From JBPYCR01 sp051846915 (lineage in GTDB: Bacteria; Bacillota; Bacilli; Bacillales; Amphibacillaceae), in assembly GCF_051846915.1 (NCBI RefSeq), contig NZ_JBPYCR010000013.1, positions 1 through 64,000 on the forward strand: a stretch of DNA of 64,000 bases. Direction: 5' to 3'. How positions within the stretch are numbered: position 1 is the first letter of the stretch; the number at the start of each line of letters is the position of its first letter. Below, piece after piece: positions 42,271-50,353 of the stretch. The notes under the pieces are model-generated. The model was not told where the DNA came from. It made no database searches and saw nothing but the letters and a program-made list of their open reading frames with translations. The position numbers were made by a program, and so were the translations under genes.

Positions 42271-43563
42271 TTGAGTGAAAGAAAACTTCTACCAATCTCT
42301 CAGCCAATTAGTGGAACGATAAAGATTCCCGGTGACAAATCTATTTCACATCGTGCTGTAATGCTTGGTTCTTTAGCTGTTGGGACGACCAAAGTAGCAA
42401 ACTTTCTTACAGGTGATGATTGCCTTAATACAATAAAAGCTTTTCAAGCATTAGGCGTTTCAATTGATCGAGAAGGAACAAATGTAACGATAACAAGTAG
42501 AGGTGCAACTGCGTTGGAAGAACCAAAGCAGCCGTTGTATTTTGGGAATTCCGGAACAACAGCAAGATTAATGATTGGCCTGTTATCTGGATTACCTTTT
42601 GTGTCCATCATTCATGGGGATCCTTTTTTAACTATTCGCCCGATGGATCGTGTCGTTATTCCTCTGAAAAAAATGGGCGTATCGTTTGTTGGAAGAGAGG
42701 ACGGTACCATGCTTCCATTAGCGATCAATGGTGGGAGTTTGAAAGGGATAACTTACCCCTTACCTGTTAAAAGTGCTCAAGTTAAATCAGCAATCCTGCT
42801 GGCAGGTCTTTTTGCTGAAGGGAAAACGACTGTGATCGAGCCGGCATTGACAAGAAACCATACGGAAAACATGTTAGCAGCTTTCGGAGCAGATATTCAT
42901 ACGAATAAAAATGAAATAACAATTACGAATAAACAGGGACTTCAAGCAACCGATGTCTTTGTACCGGGTGATATTTCTTCCGCTGCGTTCTTCATGGCAG
43001 CAGCTGCTGTCGTACCCGGTAGTAAGCTAACACTAACAAATATTGGACTGAATGAAACAAGAACAGGTATAATCGACGTACTACATCAGATGGGTGCGTC
43101 CATCGTTATTGATAACGAACAAATAATTAGTGGTGAGCGAATAGGCGATATTACATTAACCGAAACAGGATTGCGTGGTATTATTATTGAAGGTAATATT
43201 ATCCCACGACTAATTGATGAAATACCGATTATTGCTTTACTAGCCACACAAGCGGAGGGTACGACAATTATTCGTGACGCCGAGGAACTACGGGTGAAAG
43301 AAACTGATCGAATTACAGCAGTAGTCGATGTATTATCAACGCTTGGTGCTGACATTCAAGGTACGAAGGATGGAATGATCATTCACGGAAGAACAGAACT
43401 ATCGGGAGGCAATATATCCTCTTATAATGATCATCGTATTGCTATGATGGGTGTGATTAGTTCTTTAATTGCAAAAGCTGCTGTCGTTTTAGACGATGTT
43501 TCCTCTATTGCTGTTTCTTATCCGCGATTTTTTGAAGACCTGAGGCAAGTTATCAATAAATAA
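42271..43563 (+). CDS. aroA: 3-phosphoshikimate 1-carboxyvinyltransferase (EPSP synthase)
   Basis: Enzyme of 430 residues catalysing the sixth shikimate step. PGDKSISHRA near 20-29, NSGTTARLM near 93-101, and RVKETDRI near 345 are seen. TTG start eight bases after AGGAGGT. Named aroE in B. subtilis. Last gene of the aromatic cluster before a terminator-like hairpin. Confidence 0.97.
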   Translation: MSERKLLPISQPISGTIKIPGDKSISHRAVMLGSLAVGTTKVANFLTGDDCLNTIKAFQALGVSIDREGTNVTITSRGATALEEPKQPLYFGNSGTTARLMIGLLSGLPFVSIIHGDPFLTIRPMDRVVIPLKKMGVSFVGREDGTMLPLAINGGSLKGITYPLPVKSAQVKSAILLAGLFAEGKTTVIEPALTRNHTENMLAAFGADIHTNKNEITITNKQGLQATDVFVPGDISSAAFFMAAAAVVPGSKLTLTNIGLNETRTGIIDVLHQMGASIVIDNEQIISGERIGDITLTETGLRGIIIEGNIIPRLIDEIPIIALLATQAEGTTIIRDAEELRVKETDRITAVVDVLSTLGADIQGTKDGMIIHGRTELSGGNISSYNDHRIAMMGVISSLIAKAAVVLDDVSSIAVSYPRFFEDLRQVINK

Positions 43564-43564
43564 T

Positions 43565-43600
43565 AAGAATCTGCATTTTTGCGGGTTCTTTTCCCTTTTT
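43565..43600 (+). terminator. aroA terminator
   Basis: An 11-bp stem with G-T pairs (43565-43575 with 43580-43590), four-base loop and T-rich tail. Confidence 0.7.
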
Positions 43601-43637
43601 TGTTTACATGTAATGAAGTGGAAAGGATGCTTTGTAA

Positions 43638-44885
43638 ATGGATGCAATTATGCAAGCACAGCAACTAATGGAAGAAAACAATAGTGAGGAAGCACTGCGA
43701 CTATTGGAATTGCATTTGAAAAAGGCGAATGATGAAGAACAGTTTACAATTGCCGAGTTGTATTTGCAGTGGGGTTTCCTACAGGAAGCTAGTAACATTT
43801 TATCAGCATTATTACAACGTTATCCGGATGAATCGGAATTGAAAGTAATGCTGGGCGATATTTATATAGAATTAGAACAAGATGAAAATGCAATTGATTT
43901 ATTAAATGACATTGAAGAAAAAGACACAGCATATATCCAGTCACTATTGCAATTAGCAGATCTGTATCAGGCTCAGGGGTTATTTGAAGTAGCTGAACAT
44001 AAATTGCTTGCTGCAAAACAACTAGAGCCAGATGAACCTATTATTGATTTTGCCTTAGGAGAGCTGTCGTTCTCAATCGGAAAATATAATAACGCCATTA
44101 CATTTTATGAAAAACTGCTTCCTGCGTCACCTATTATCGCAAATGTAACTATCGTTAGTCGGCTTGCCGAAGCTCACGCAGCTATTGGAAACTATGAAGA
44201 AGCGCTAACCTACTATCAAAAAGAAGATATCGAAGACCCAGACACCCTTTTTAAATATGGTTATACAGCTAATCAAGCCAATCGCAAAGATATTGCAATA
44301 AAAGCGTGGGAGAAAGTTGTTGAAATTGATCCACACTATCAGTCTGTATATTATGAGTTGGCAAAAGTATATAAAGAGGAAGGAATGGTAAATGAAGCAC
44401 TTACTATTTCTGTAAAGGGCATCGAGAATGATGAGTTTAATAAAGAACTATACTATTTCGCAGGTGTACTTGCGCATCAATTGAATCAAAAGGATGAAAG
44501 TAAAACGTATGCTTATAAAGCGATTGCGTTGGATCCTGAGTACAAAGAGGCAATATTGTTTCTCATTGAATTGCTAAAAGAACAAGATGAGTTTGAAGAA
44601 ATTAGGGAGACCATTGAATTGGCGAAAGAGAGTGGTGCGTTGGATCCAATTTATGAATGGGAATTGGCACGTGCATATAATGAATTGGAGAATTTCTCTA
44701 AAGCATTGACATGTTATAATGAAGCATACCCCCACTTTAAAAATGACGCTGAATTTCTTAAAGAATTCGGTTATTTTCTTGTAGAAGATGGCAAGATAGA
44801 AACAGCCATCCCAATCTTGAAAGCTTATTTAATAGAAGAACCGTTGGATGATGAAGTAGAAGCCTATTTGGAGCGGCTTCAATAA
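43638..44885 (+). CDS. ypiA: Tetratricopeptide-repeat protein YpiA
   Basis: Cytoplasmic protein of 415 residues built almost wholly of TPR-like helical repeats, very acidic. Corresponds to YpiA by place and size (423). In Firmicutes it belongs to the group that affects ClpCP-dependent control of MurA together with ReoY, but its biochemical role is not certain. AAAGGATG precedes the ATG. Confidence 0.88.
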   Translation: MDAIMQAQQLMEENNSEEALRLLELHLKKANDEEQFTIAELYLQWGFLQEASNILSALLQRYPDESELKVMLGDIYIELEQDENAIDLLNDIEEKDTAYIQSLLQLADLYQAQGLFEVAEHKLLAAKQLEPDEPIIDFALGELSFSIGKYNNAITFYEKLLPASPIIANVTIVSRLAEAHAAIGNYEEALTYYQKEDIEDPDTLFKYGYTANQANRKDIAIKAWEKVVEIDPHYQSVYYELAKVYKEEGMVNEALTISVKGIENDEFNKELYYFAGVLAHQLNQKDESKTYAYKAIALDPEYKEAILFLIELLKEQDEFEEIRETIELAKESGALDPIYEWELARAYNELENFSKALTCYNEAYPHFKNDAEFLKEFGYFLVEDGKIETAIPILKAYLIEEPLDDEVEAYLERLQ

Positions 44886-44899
44886 GAAAGAAGGAGTTT

Positions 44900-45475
44900 A
44901 TGATGCATACGGTCGTCCCAACGAAAGAAAAACGCAACTTTATTTACTGGTTTTTACGGACCTATAAATTAAAGAAACGAGAAAGTGAATGGCTATTATT
45001 ATATATTGCCGAGCATACAGAAATTTTAAAAAATGTTCACTTTATTCGGGGTGCAAAAAAATGTCCTCGGGGGATTGAATTGGCAAGTACTTGTTCGGCG
45101 AAGCCCGCATTTTTGTTTTACAAAAAACAACTGATGACAATAGATGCCGATAAAGCTTATCATGACATTAGGATGAATAAGGGTGAACATTTATATATTG
45201 AACTTCATTTTAAAAATGCCATACAAAGTTCACATTACGCGCTTGTTCTGGAAAACAATCCATATCGAACTGTTTCACACCATATACAGAATGCTGATCG
45301 CCAACAAACAAACAATTTGTTGGGACAAATCATATTTAATCGCAAACAAACGGAATTAAAAAAGAAAATAGATTCAGCGTTGGATCATAGGGATAGTGTA
45401 GCATTTATGAAATTTACTAAAGAACTGGAAAACCTTCAGAGAGATGGCATAGAAAACGACGAAGCGAAAAATTAA
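44900..45475 (+). CDS. ypiB: UPF0302 protein YpiB (ReoY homologue)
   Basis: Protein of 191 residues of family UPF0302. The Listeria homologue ReoY is required for ClpCP-dependent degradation of MurA, and so tunes peptidoglycan synthesis. That role is transferred here by homology. Two adjacent ATG codons (44900 and 44903) follow AAGGAG, and either could be the start. It is transcribed with ypiA (15-base gap). Confidence 0.88.
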   Translation: MMHTVVPTKEKRNFIYWFLRTYKLKKRESEWLLLYIAEHTEILKNVHFIRGAKKCPRGIELASTCSAKPAFLFYKKQLMTIDADKAYHDIRMNKGEHLYIELHFKNAIQSSHYALVLENNPYRTVSHHIQNADRQQTNNLLGQIIFNRKQTELKKKIDSALDHRDSVAFMKFTKELENLQRDGIENDEAKN

Positions 45476-45532
45476 TATTAATCTTTATTTATACTCATAA
45501 TTTCTGAAAAATAATTCCATACTAAGAGGGAT

Positions 45533-46009
45533 GTGGAACATTCATTGAAGTGGAGTAAAGATGACTTAAAAAAATATGTAACTGCAAAAGAATACGTTGA
45601 TACTGTCTTAGTGCCACTTAGTCCATTTCATTATTCAGACGAAAGCCACTTTGACAAAAGCGCACTACAAAGAGAGGCTTTATTCATCTTTTCCAATGAG
45701 ATTGAAAAAGAACTTTCAGGCAGAATATTGCTTTCTCCCGACTATAATTATATTAAAAGTAATAGTCTACAGTTGGAAACCCAACGACTAAATTCATGGG
45801 TAGAAGATGCACGCAAACAGCCGTTTAATCACATCTTTTTTATTACTTTTGATTTAAATTGGAAGAAATATGAGCAGGCTTTAGAGGGCCATTTACTATG
45901 GCTGCCGGGAATTCAGGGAGACTTGCATTCGAAGGAAATGATTACAGTTATACGTGGACAAGTAGAACAATTAGGTGAACTAATTCGCACTTATTGGCAA
46001 GATAAGTAG
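45533..46009 (+). CDS. ypiF: DUF2487 protein YpiF
   Basis: Protein of 158 residues, function unknown, matching YpiF by order (ypiB-ypiF-qcrA). The start is uncertain. The GTG at 45533 is only two bases after the best binding site (AAGAGGG), whereas the TTG at 45545 gives an N-terminus beginning MKWSKDD that looks more like the family. The difference is four residues. Confidence 0.82.
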   Translation: MEHSLKWSKDDLKKYVTAKEYVDTVLVPLSPFHYSDESHFDKSALQREALFIFSNEIEKELSGRILLSPDYNYIKSNSLQLETQRLNSWVEDARKQPFNHIFFITFDLNWKKYEQALEGHLLWLPGIQGDLHSKEMITVIRGQVEQLGELIRTYWQDK

Positions 46010-46070
46010 TTAGAATTTCACAGTTGATTATGTCAAATTCCAAAACTTTTGTTATCGAAAATGATATATA

Positions 46071-46099
46071 TTGACCGAGTTCTCACTTTAAGCTATTAT
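46071..46099 (+). promoter_or_regulatory. SigA promoter of qcrABC
   Basis: TTGACC and TATTAT separated by 17 bases, 67 bases before qcrA. Confidence 0.65.
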
Positions 46100-46165
46100 G
46101 GAAATGTCCTAGTAATAAATTCGAAATATATTTGTCCGTGATTAACGTGATAGAGGGGGGAAACC

Positions 46166-46681
46166 ATGAGCGATAAGAAACAACAAGTGTCCCGTCGACA
46201 ATTTCTAAATTATTCTCTTACTGGTTTAGGTGGCTTTATGGCAGCAGGAATGCTTATCTCACCATTACGTATGGCAATTGATCCGGTTTTGAAGAAACAA
46301 GAGACTTCAGGAGGATTGGCAAATGTTGGTCTTTCTGTAGATGATATAACCGAAGAGCCGCAACGTGTGGATTGGGAAGTGGAGCAAGTTGATGGATGGT
46401 ACGAATCAGATGTAAAAAAAACAGCATGGGTGTTTAAGGATGAAAACGGGGATATTCAAGCATTTTCTCCGATATGTAAGCACTTGGGTTGTTTTGTTTC
46501 CTGGGAAGGAAGCGAAGAATATCCAAATGAATTTTTCTGTCCATGTCATAATGGCCGTTATTATAAAGACGGTACAAATGTGCCACATACACCACCACTG
46601 GCACCATTGGATGTTTATGAACAGAAGGTTGAGAATGGAATGTTATACCTTGGAGATGCAAAACCTAGAGGGGAGGCGTAA
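46166..46681 (+). CDS. qcrA: Menaquinol:cytochrome c reductase Rieske iron-sulfur subunit
   Basis: Rieske protein of 171 residues. A twin-arginine motif SRRQFL (9-14) precedes a membrane helix (about 18-35), consistent with Tat export. The 2Fe-2S ligands are C104, H106, C125 and H128, with the disulfide pair C109/C127. AGAGGGGGG precedes the ATG. First gene of the bc complex operon, receiving electrons from menaquinol. Confidence 0.97.
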   Translation: MSDKKQQVSRRQFLNYSLTGLGGFMAAGMLISPLRMAIDPVLKKQETSGGLANVGLSVDDITEEPQRVDWEVEQVDGWYESDVKKTAWVFKDENGDIQAFSPICKHLGCFVSWEGSEEYPNEFFCPCHNGRYYKDGTNVPHTPPLAPLDVYEQKVENGMLYLGDAKPRGEA

Positions 46682-46687
46682 TAAAAT

Positions 46688-47362
46688 ATGCTGCAAAAGA
46701 TTTATGATTGGATTGATGATCGCATAGATATTACGCCGATATGGCGTGATGTTGCTGATCATGAAGTGCCGGAGCATGTTAACCCTGCATATCATTTTTC
46801 GGCGTTCGTATATTGTTTTGGAGGATTAACATTTTTCGTTGTTGTCATTCAAATATTGTCGGGAATGTTTTTAACGATGTATTACGTTCCTGATATTGAG
46901 AATGCTTGGAAGTCAGTTTATTATTTACAGACGGAAGTAGCCCATGGTCAAATTGTACGAGGTATGCACCATTGGGGCGCCAGTGTAATCATTGTTATGC
47001 TGTTGTTACATACAATGCGCGTATTTTTCCAAGGGGCATATAAAAAGCCACGTGAACTAAATTGGATGGTTGGCGTGCTCATCTTCTTTGTTATGCTTGG
47101 ATTAGGATTTACAGGGTATTTACTGCCTTGGGATAATAAAGCTTACTTTGCAACTCAGGTTGGGCTAGAGATTGCCGAACAAGTTCCGTTTATCGGTGCT
47201 GAATTAAAAACATTGCTTTCAGGCGATGAAACCATTGTAGGCGCTCAAACATTGACACGATTTTTCGCGATTCACGTGTTTTTCCTGCCGGCTGCCCTAT
47301 TTGGTTTACTTGCAGTACACTTTATCTTAATACGTAGGCAAGGTATAGCCGGACCACTATAA
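46688..47362 (+). CDS. qcrB: Menaquinol:cytochrome c reductase cytochrome b subunit
   Basis: Membrane protein of 224 residues with four helices, equivalent to cytochrome b6. Heme-ligand histidines lie in the second and fourth helices. Cys43 is conserved, the residue that covalently binds the extra heme in B. subtilis QcrB. Same length as that protein. Starts seven bases after qcrA. Confidence 0.97.
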   Translation: MLQKIYDWIDDRIDITPIWRDVADHEVPEHVNPAYHFSAFVYCFGGLTFFVVVIQILSGMFLTMYYVPDIENAWKSVYYLQTEVAHGQIVRGMHHWGASVIIVMLLLHTMRVFFQGAYKKPRELNWMVGVLIFFVMLGLGFTGYLLPWDNKAYFATQVGLEIAEQVPFIGAELKTLLSGDETIVGAQTLTRFFAIHVFFLPAALFGLLAVHFILIRRQGIAGPL

Positions 47363-47383
47363 AAAGAAGAGGAGGGATAGGCT

Positions 47384-48160
47384 GTGAAGAAAGGTAAAGG
47401 AATGCGGTTTGTTGGTGATTCCCGAATTTCCGCGGATAGAACACCTAATATACCTAAAGATTACTCGGAATATCCCGGCAGAACGGAATATTTCTGGCCA
47501 AACTTTTTACTTAAAGAGTGGTTGGTTGGCTCTGTATTTCTAGTTGGATTTTTATGTCTTGTTTTGGCTCACCCTTCACCGCTTGAAGGAGTGGCGGACC
47601 CAACAAATGCAGGGTATATCCCATTGCCGGATTGGTATTTCTTATTCTTATATGAATTATTAAAATATGACTTTGCTAGTGGACCATATATTATTTTCGG
47701 AATCCTGATTTTGCCAGGTCTGGCATTTGGAGGACTATTATTGGCACCGTTTCTTGACAATGGACCTGGACGCAGACCTCCAAAACGGCCAATTGCTGTT
47801 GCGATGATGCTTCTTGGACTAGCATCGGTCATTTGGTTGACATACGAATCAGCTGCTGCTGTGGATTGGGAAGAGCGTGCAGAGATGAATAAGCCAATTC
47901 CGGCTTCTGATATAGAAATTGATACTGAAGATCCCGGTTATGCTATTTATGAAAGTAATTGTCTAAGCTGTCACGGAGATTCATTGGAAGGTGGAGCTGC
48001 AGGACCTTCATTAATCGGGACAGAGCATAGTGCAGAAGAAATAGCAACAATTGCAAAAGAAGGTATTGGCGATATGCCACCGGGCATTTTTGGCGGTACT
48101 GATGAAGAACTAGAACAGCTAGTTAACTTTATAACATCTGTCAATGAACAAGCCGAATAA
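47384..48160 (+). CDS. qcrC: Menaquinol:cytochrome c reductase cytochrome b/c subunit
   Basis: Protein of 258 residues. The N-terminal part resembles subunit IV of the b6f complex (three membrane helices, about 45-155). The C-terminal extracytoplasmic cytochrome c domain has heme motif CLSCH at 193-197 and a probable axial Met in the GDMPPGIFGG region. GTG start after GAGGAGGGA. Heme attachment needs the ResABC system encoded at 3.4-6.9 kb. Confidence 0.97.
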   Translation: MKKGKGMRFVGDSRISADRTPNIPKDYSEYPGRTEYFWPNFLLKEWLVGSVFLVGFLCLVLAHPSPLEGVADPTNAGYIPLPDWYFLFLYELLKYDFASGPYIIFGILILPGLAFGGLLLAPFLDNGPGRRPPKRPIAVAMMLLGLASVIWLTYESAAAVDWEERAEMNKPIPASDIEIDTEDPGYAIYESNCLSCHGDSLEGGAAGPSLIGTEHSAEEIATIAKEGIGDMPPGIFGGTDEELEQLVNFITSVNEQAE

Positions 48161-48164
48161 TGAA

Positions 48165-48205
48165 AAAACACCTTTGCCATTACTATTGGTGAAGGTGTTT
48201 TCTTC
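48165..48205 (+). terminator. qcrABC terminator
   Basis: A 15-bp stem with two G-T pairs (48165-48179 with 48187-48201), followed by TCTTC. Left arm preceded by A residues. Confidence 0.8.
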
Positions 48206-48309
48206 ATTATAATATAATCTGCAATCGTGTTATCATAAAAATTCCAACATTAATAATGTTAACAAATTGCGGGAAAATGGATTGTCTGCCGCTAAAGGAG
48301 CTTTGGATT

Positions 48310-48888
48310 ATGTATTATAAATATTTATTGCTGAATAAACAATTTCTAATTATACTTTTCTTGATTAATTTGTTTGGTACAATATATGGTTACATTTGGT
48401 ATAAAAGTCAATTGGTAATCACACCGGCAATTTTTTTACCATTCGTGCCCGATAGTCCGACGGCAACTCTCTTTTTTACAATTTTCCTTGCTTTTCTTAT
48501 TTTTGGTAAAAATGCCCCATATATAGAAGCGCTTGCAATTACTTCATTATTTAAATATGGAATTTGGGCTGTTGTTATGAATATCTTTACACTCGTTGTT
48601 AATGGAACGCTTGGATGGCAGGGATATATGTTGATTGCTTCTCACGGTGCAATGGCATTGCAAGGACTCTTATATGCACCGTTTTATGCAATCAAGCTCA
48701 GGCATCTAACTTTTGCAGCAATTTGGATTTTGCATAATGATATTATTGATTATGTTTTTGGCATGATGCCTATTTATTCTTCATTGATCACATACATAAA
48801 TCAGATTGGTTACTTTACTTTTTGGTTAAGCGTCTTGACTATTATAGTTTCGTATAAATTTACAATAGGAGCAAACAGACACAGTTAA
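48310..48888 (+). CDS. ypjA: DUF1405 membrane protein YpjA
   Basis: Polytopic membrane protein of 192 residues with about six helices, family DUF1405, function unknown. The ATG at 48310 follows AAGGAG (48295-48300), and in-frame upstream codons have no binding site. Same position as B. subtilis ypjA, after qcrC. Confidence 0.88.
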   Translation: MYYKYLLLNKQFLIILFLINLFGTIYGYIWYKSQLVITPAIFLPFVPDSPTATLFFTIFLAFLIFGKNAPYIEALAITSLFKYGIWAVVMNIFTLVVNGTLGWQGYMLIASHGAMALQGLLYAPFYAIKLRHLTFAAIWILHNDIIDYVFGMMPIYSSLITYINQIGYFTFWLSVLTIIVSYKFTIGANRHS

Positions 48889-48896
48889 ATCAGCCG

Positions 48897-48925
48897 TTAT
48901 AAATTTAATATCCTGTACATACATT
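48897..48925 (+). promoter_or_regulatory. Candidate SigE promoter of the YpjB-like gene
   Basis: TTATAAA and CATACATT separated by 14 bases fit the SigE pattern. The -10 is also the left arm of an 8-bp inverted repeat (48917-48924 with 48937-48944) that abuts the GGGGTG binding site. Confidence 0.45.
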
Positions 48926-48959
48926 AATAAAAGAAGATGTATGTGGGGTGATCTCTATC

Positions 48960-49217
48960 ATGAAATATAAAAGACATGTGTGGATTTTTACATCGTTAAT
49001 AGGGATCTTTGTTTTAGGGTTTGCTATTCCGGGATCGACTTATGCAGGATTCTTTATTATTACGTCGAGTAAAAATTATGATATTATTCCGTTCAACTGG
49101 ATTATAATTTTATTAGGTGGAATAATTATGCTTACGTTGTCTTATGTCAGTTGGAGGAAGTATAAAGGCATGCAAAACAAACGAAATAAACAACGAGAAA
49201 AGAAATCAAATAGTTGA
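48960..49217 (+). CDS. Miniature YpjB-like sporulation membrane protein
   Basis: Protein of 85 residues: a signal peptide (about 1-29, ending STYA), a short extracytoplasmic stretch of about 17 residues, a membrane helix (about 47-66) and a basic tail beginning SWRKYKG. It lies exactly where B. subtilis has ypjB (264 residues), and its two ends look like the signal peptide and anchor of that protein. This suggests an internal deletion of the body. The identification is inference from place and topology. Start ATG after GGGGTG, and an in-frame GTG at 48948 lies within that site. Confidence 0.72.
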   Translation: MKYKRHVWIFTSLIGIFVLGFAIPGSTYAGFFIITSSKNYDIIPFNWIIILLGGIIMLTLSYVSWRKYKGMQNKRNKQREKKSNS

Positions 49218-49243
49218 CTATTGCCCCGTTTTTGACTAATATT
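49215..49243 (+). promoter_or_regulatory. Candidate SigA promoter of the YugP-like gene
   Basis: TTGACT and TAATAT separated by 17 bases, 41 bases before the start. The -35 overlaps the preceding stop codon. Confidence 0.5.
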
Positions 49244-49284
49244 GACTTATACAAAACGATATACGTTGTGGAGGAATGGAATAA

Positions 49285-49965
49285 ATGTCACTAGGCACCT
49301 ATCTCATTTATTTTGCTTTACTTTTAATCATCCCGCTTTGGGCGCAGTCAAAAGTAAAAAGTACGTACAAAAAATATTCAAAAAAGGCTACATCTTCTCA
49401 TATGTCCGGTGCACAGGTTGCACGAAAGATTTTGGACGACAATGGACTGTATGATGTTCAGGTACAAGAAACGAAAGGTGTATTAACGGATCATTATGAC
49501 CCGAGAAAAAAAGTAGTTCGTTTATCAAGCGGCAACTTTCACGGTCAATCCATGTCGGCTTCAGCAATTGCGGCACATGAAGTTGGTCACGCGATTCAGG
49601 ATGCGGAAGAATATGCTTTCTTGAAATTTCGAAGTGCTCTTGTTCCCGCAGCAAGTTTTGGTTCAAATACGGCCATTTTTGTAATCATCGGTGGCTTTTT
49701 ATTTGATCAGATGAATTTAGTATTGCTTGGGATTATTTTCATGGCTGCGGCCGTGCTGTTCCAGCTTGTCACATTGCCTGTTGAGTTCAATGCCTCCAGC
49801 AGGGCAATGACACAGCTAGTAACGACAGGCATTATTCAAAACAATGAGGAACGGGAAACGAAAAAAGTGCTTGATGCTGCTGCACTAACTTATGTGGCTG
49901 CCGCTTTGGTAGCAGTTGCCGAGTTAATTCGTTTTATATTAATGTATGTTGCGAGCAATGATTAA
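49285..49965 (+). CDS. Membrane zinc metallopeptidase (YugP family)
   Basis: Protein of 226 residues with an N-terminal helix and three C-terminal helices. The zinc-binding HEVGH is at 98-102, with conserved DHYDP upstream. Family of neutral zinc metallopeptidases represented by YugP of B. subtilis (225 residues), substrate unknown. GGAGGAA precedes the ATG. Not present at this place in B. subtilis, where ypjB is followed by ypjC. Confidence 0.9.
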   Translation: MSLGTYLIYFALLLIIPLWAQSKVKSTYKKYSKKATSSHMSGAQVARKILDDNGLYDVQVQETKGVLTDHYDPRKKVVRLSSGNFHGQSMSASAIAAHEVGHAIQDAEEYAFLKFRSALVPAASFGSNTAIFVIIGGFLFDQMNLVLLGIIFMAAAVLFQLVTLPVEFNASSRAMTQLVTTGIIQNNEERETKKVLDAAALTYVAAALVAVAELIRFILMYVASND

Positions 49966-50002
49966 TTTTATCTCTCAAAATTTTCATAGATATCGTTAAG
50001 AG

Positions 50003-50037
50003 AAACAGCTCAGTACAAAACTACTGAGCTGTTTTTT
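50003..50037 (+). terminator. Terminator after the YugP-like gene
   Basis: A perfect 13-bp stem (50003-50015 with 50022-50034), six-base loop and T run. About 165 bases of AT-rich DNA without recognised features follow, up to the repeat. Confidence 0.9.
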
Positions 50038-50201
50038 GGCATTATATATAATGAAAAAGCTTCTATAAGTTTGTGTACGAAAAGCGAACTGTAACTAGGC
50101 TGTGTTGTTATAAGCGACAAACTAAAACACATCCTAATAAGAGTGAACATAGTAAAAAAGAAACATCATTAAAACTGATATAAGATACTTGGATTTTTTA
50201 A

Positions 50202-50353
50202 AAGATAAGAATGTATATAATTTTGAGCATAGCTGTCTAGCTTAAGCGCCCATCCCCTCGAGGTCTTAAGCAATAACTCTTCGTGGCAAAAATCGCCACT
50301 ACGATTTCTTGCTTAAGCTTGTCGGGGCTGACCAGGGCGCTTGCGCTTTTCTT
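50202..50353 (-). repeat. Structured Bacillaceae repeat, copy C (short interior)
   Basis: Read on the minus strand it begins with the same aagaaaagcgcaagcgccct and ends with the same gctagacagctatgc plus AT-rich tail as copy B, but has a different interior of about 85 bases. The interior is a nested hairpin: CCCC/GGGG (50254-50257 with 50324-50327), CTTAAGCAA/TTGCTTAAG (50265-50273 with 50309-50317) and GTGGC/GCCAC (50283-50287 with 50295-50299). It abuts the 3' end of ypjC and supplies two bases of its stop codon. Confidence 0.85.
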
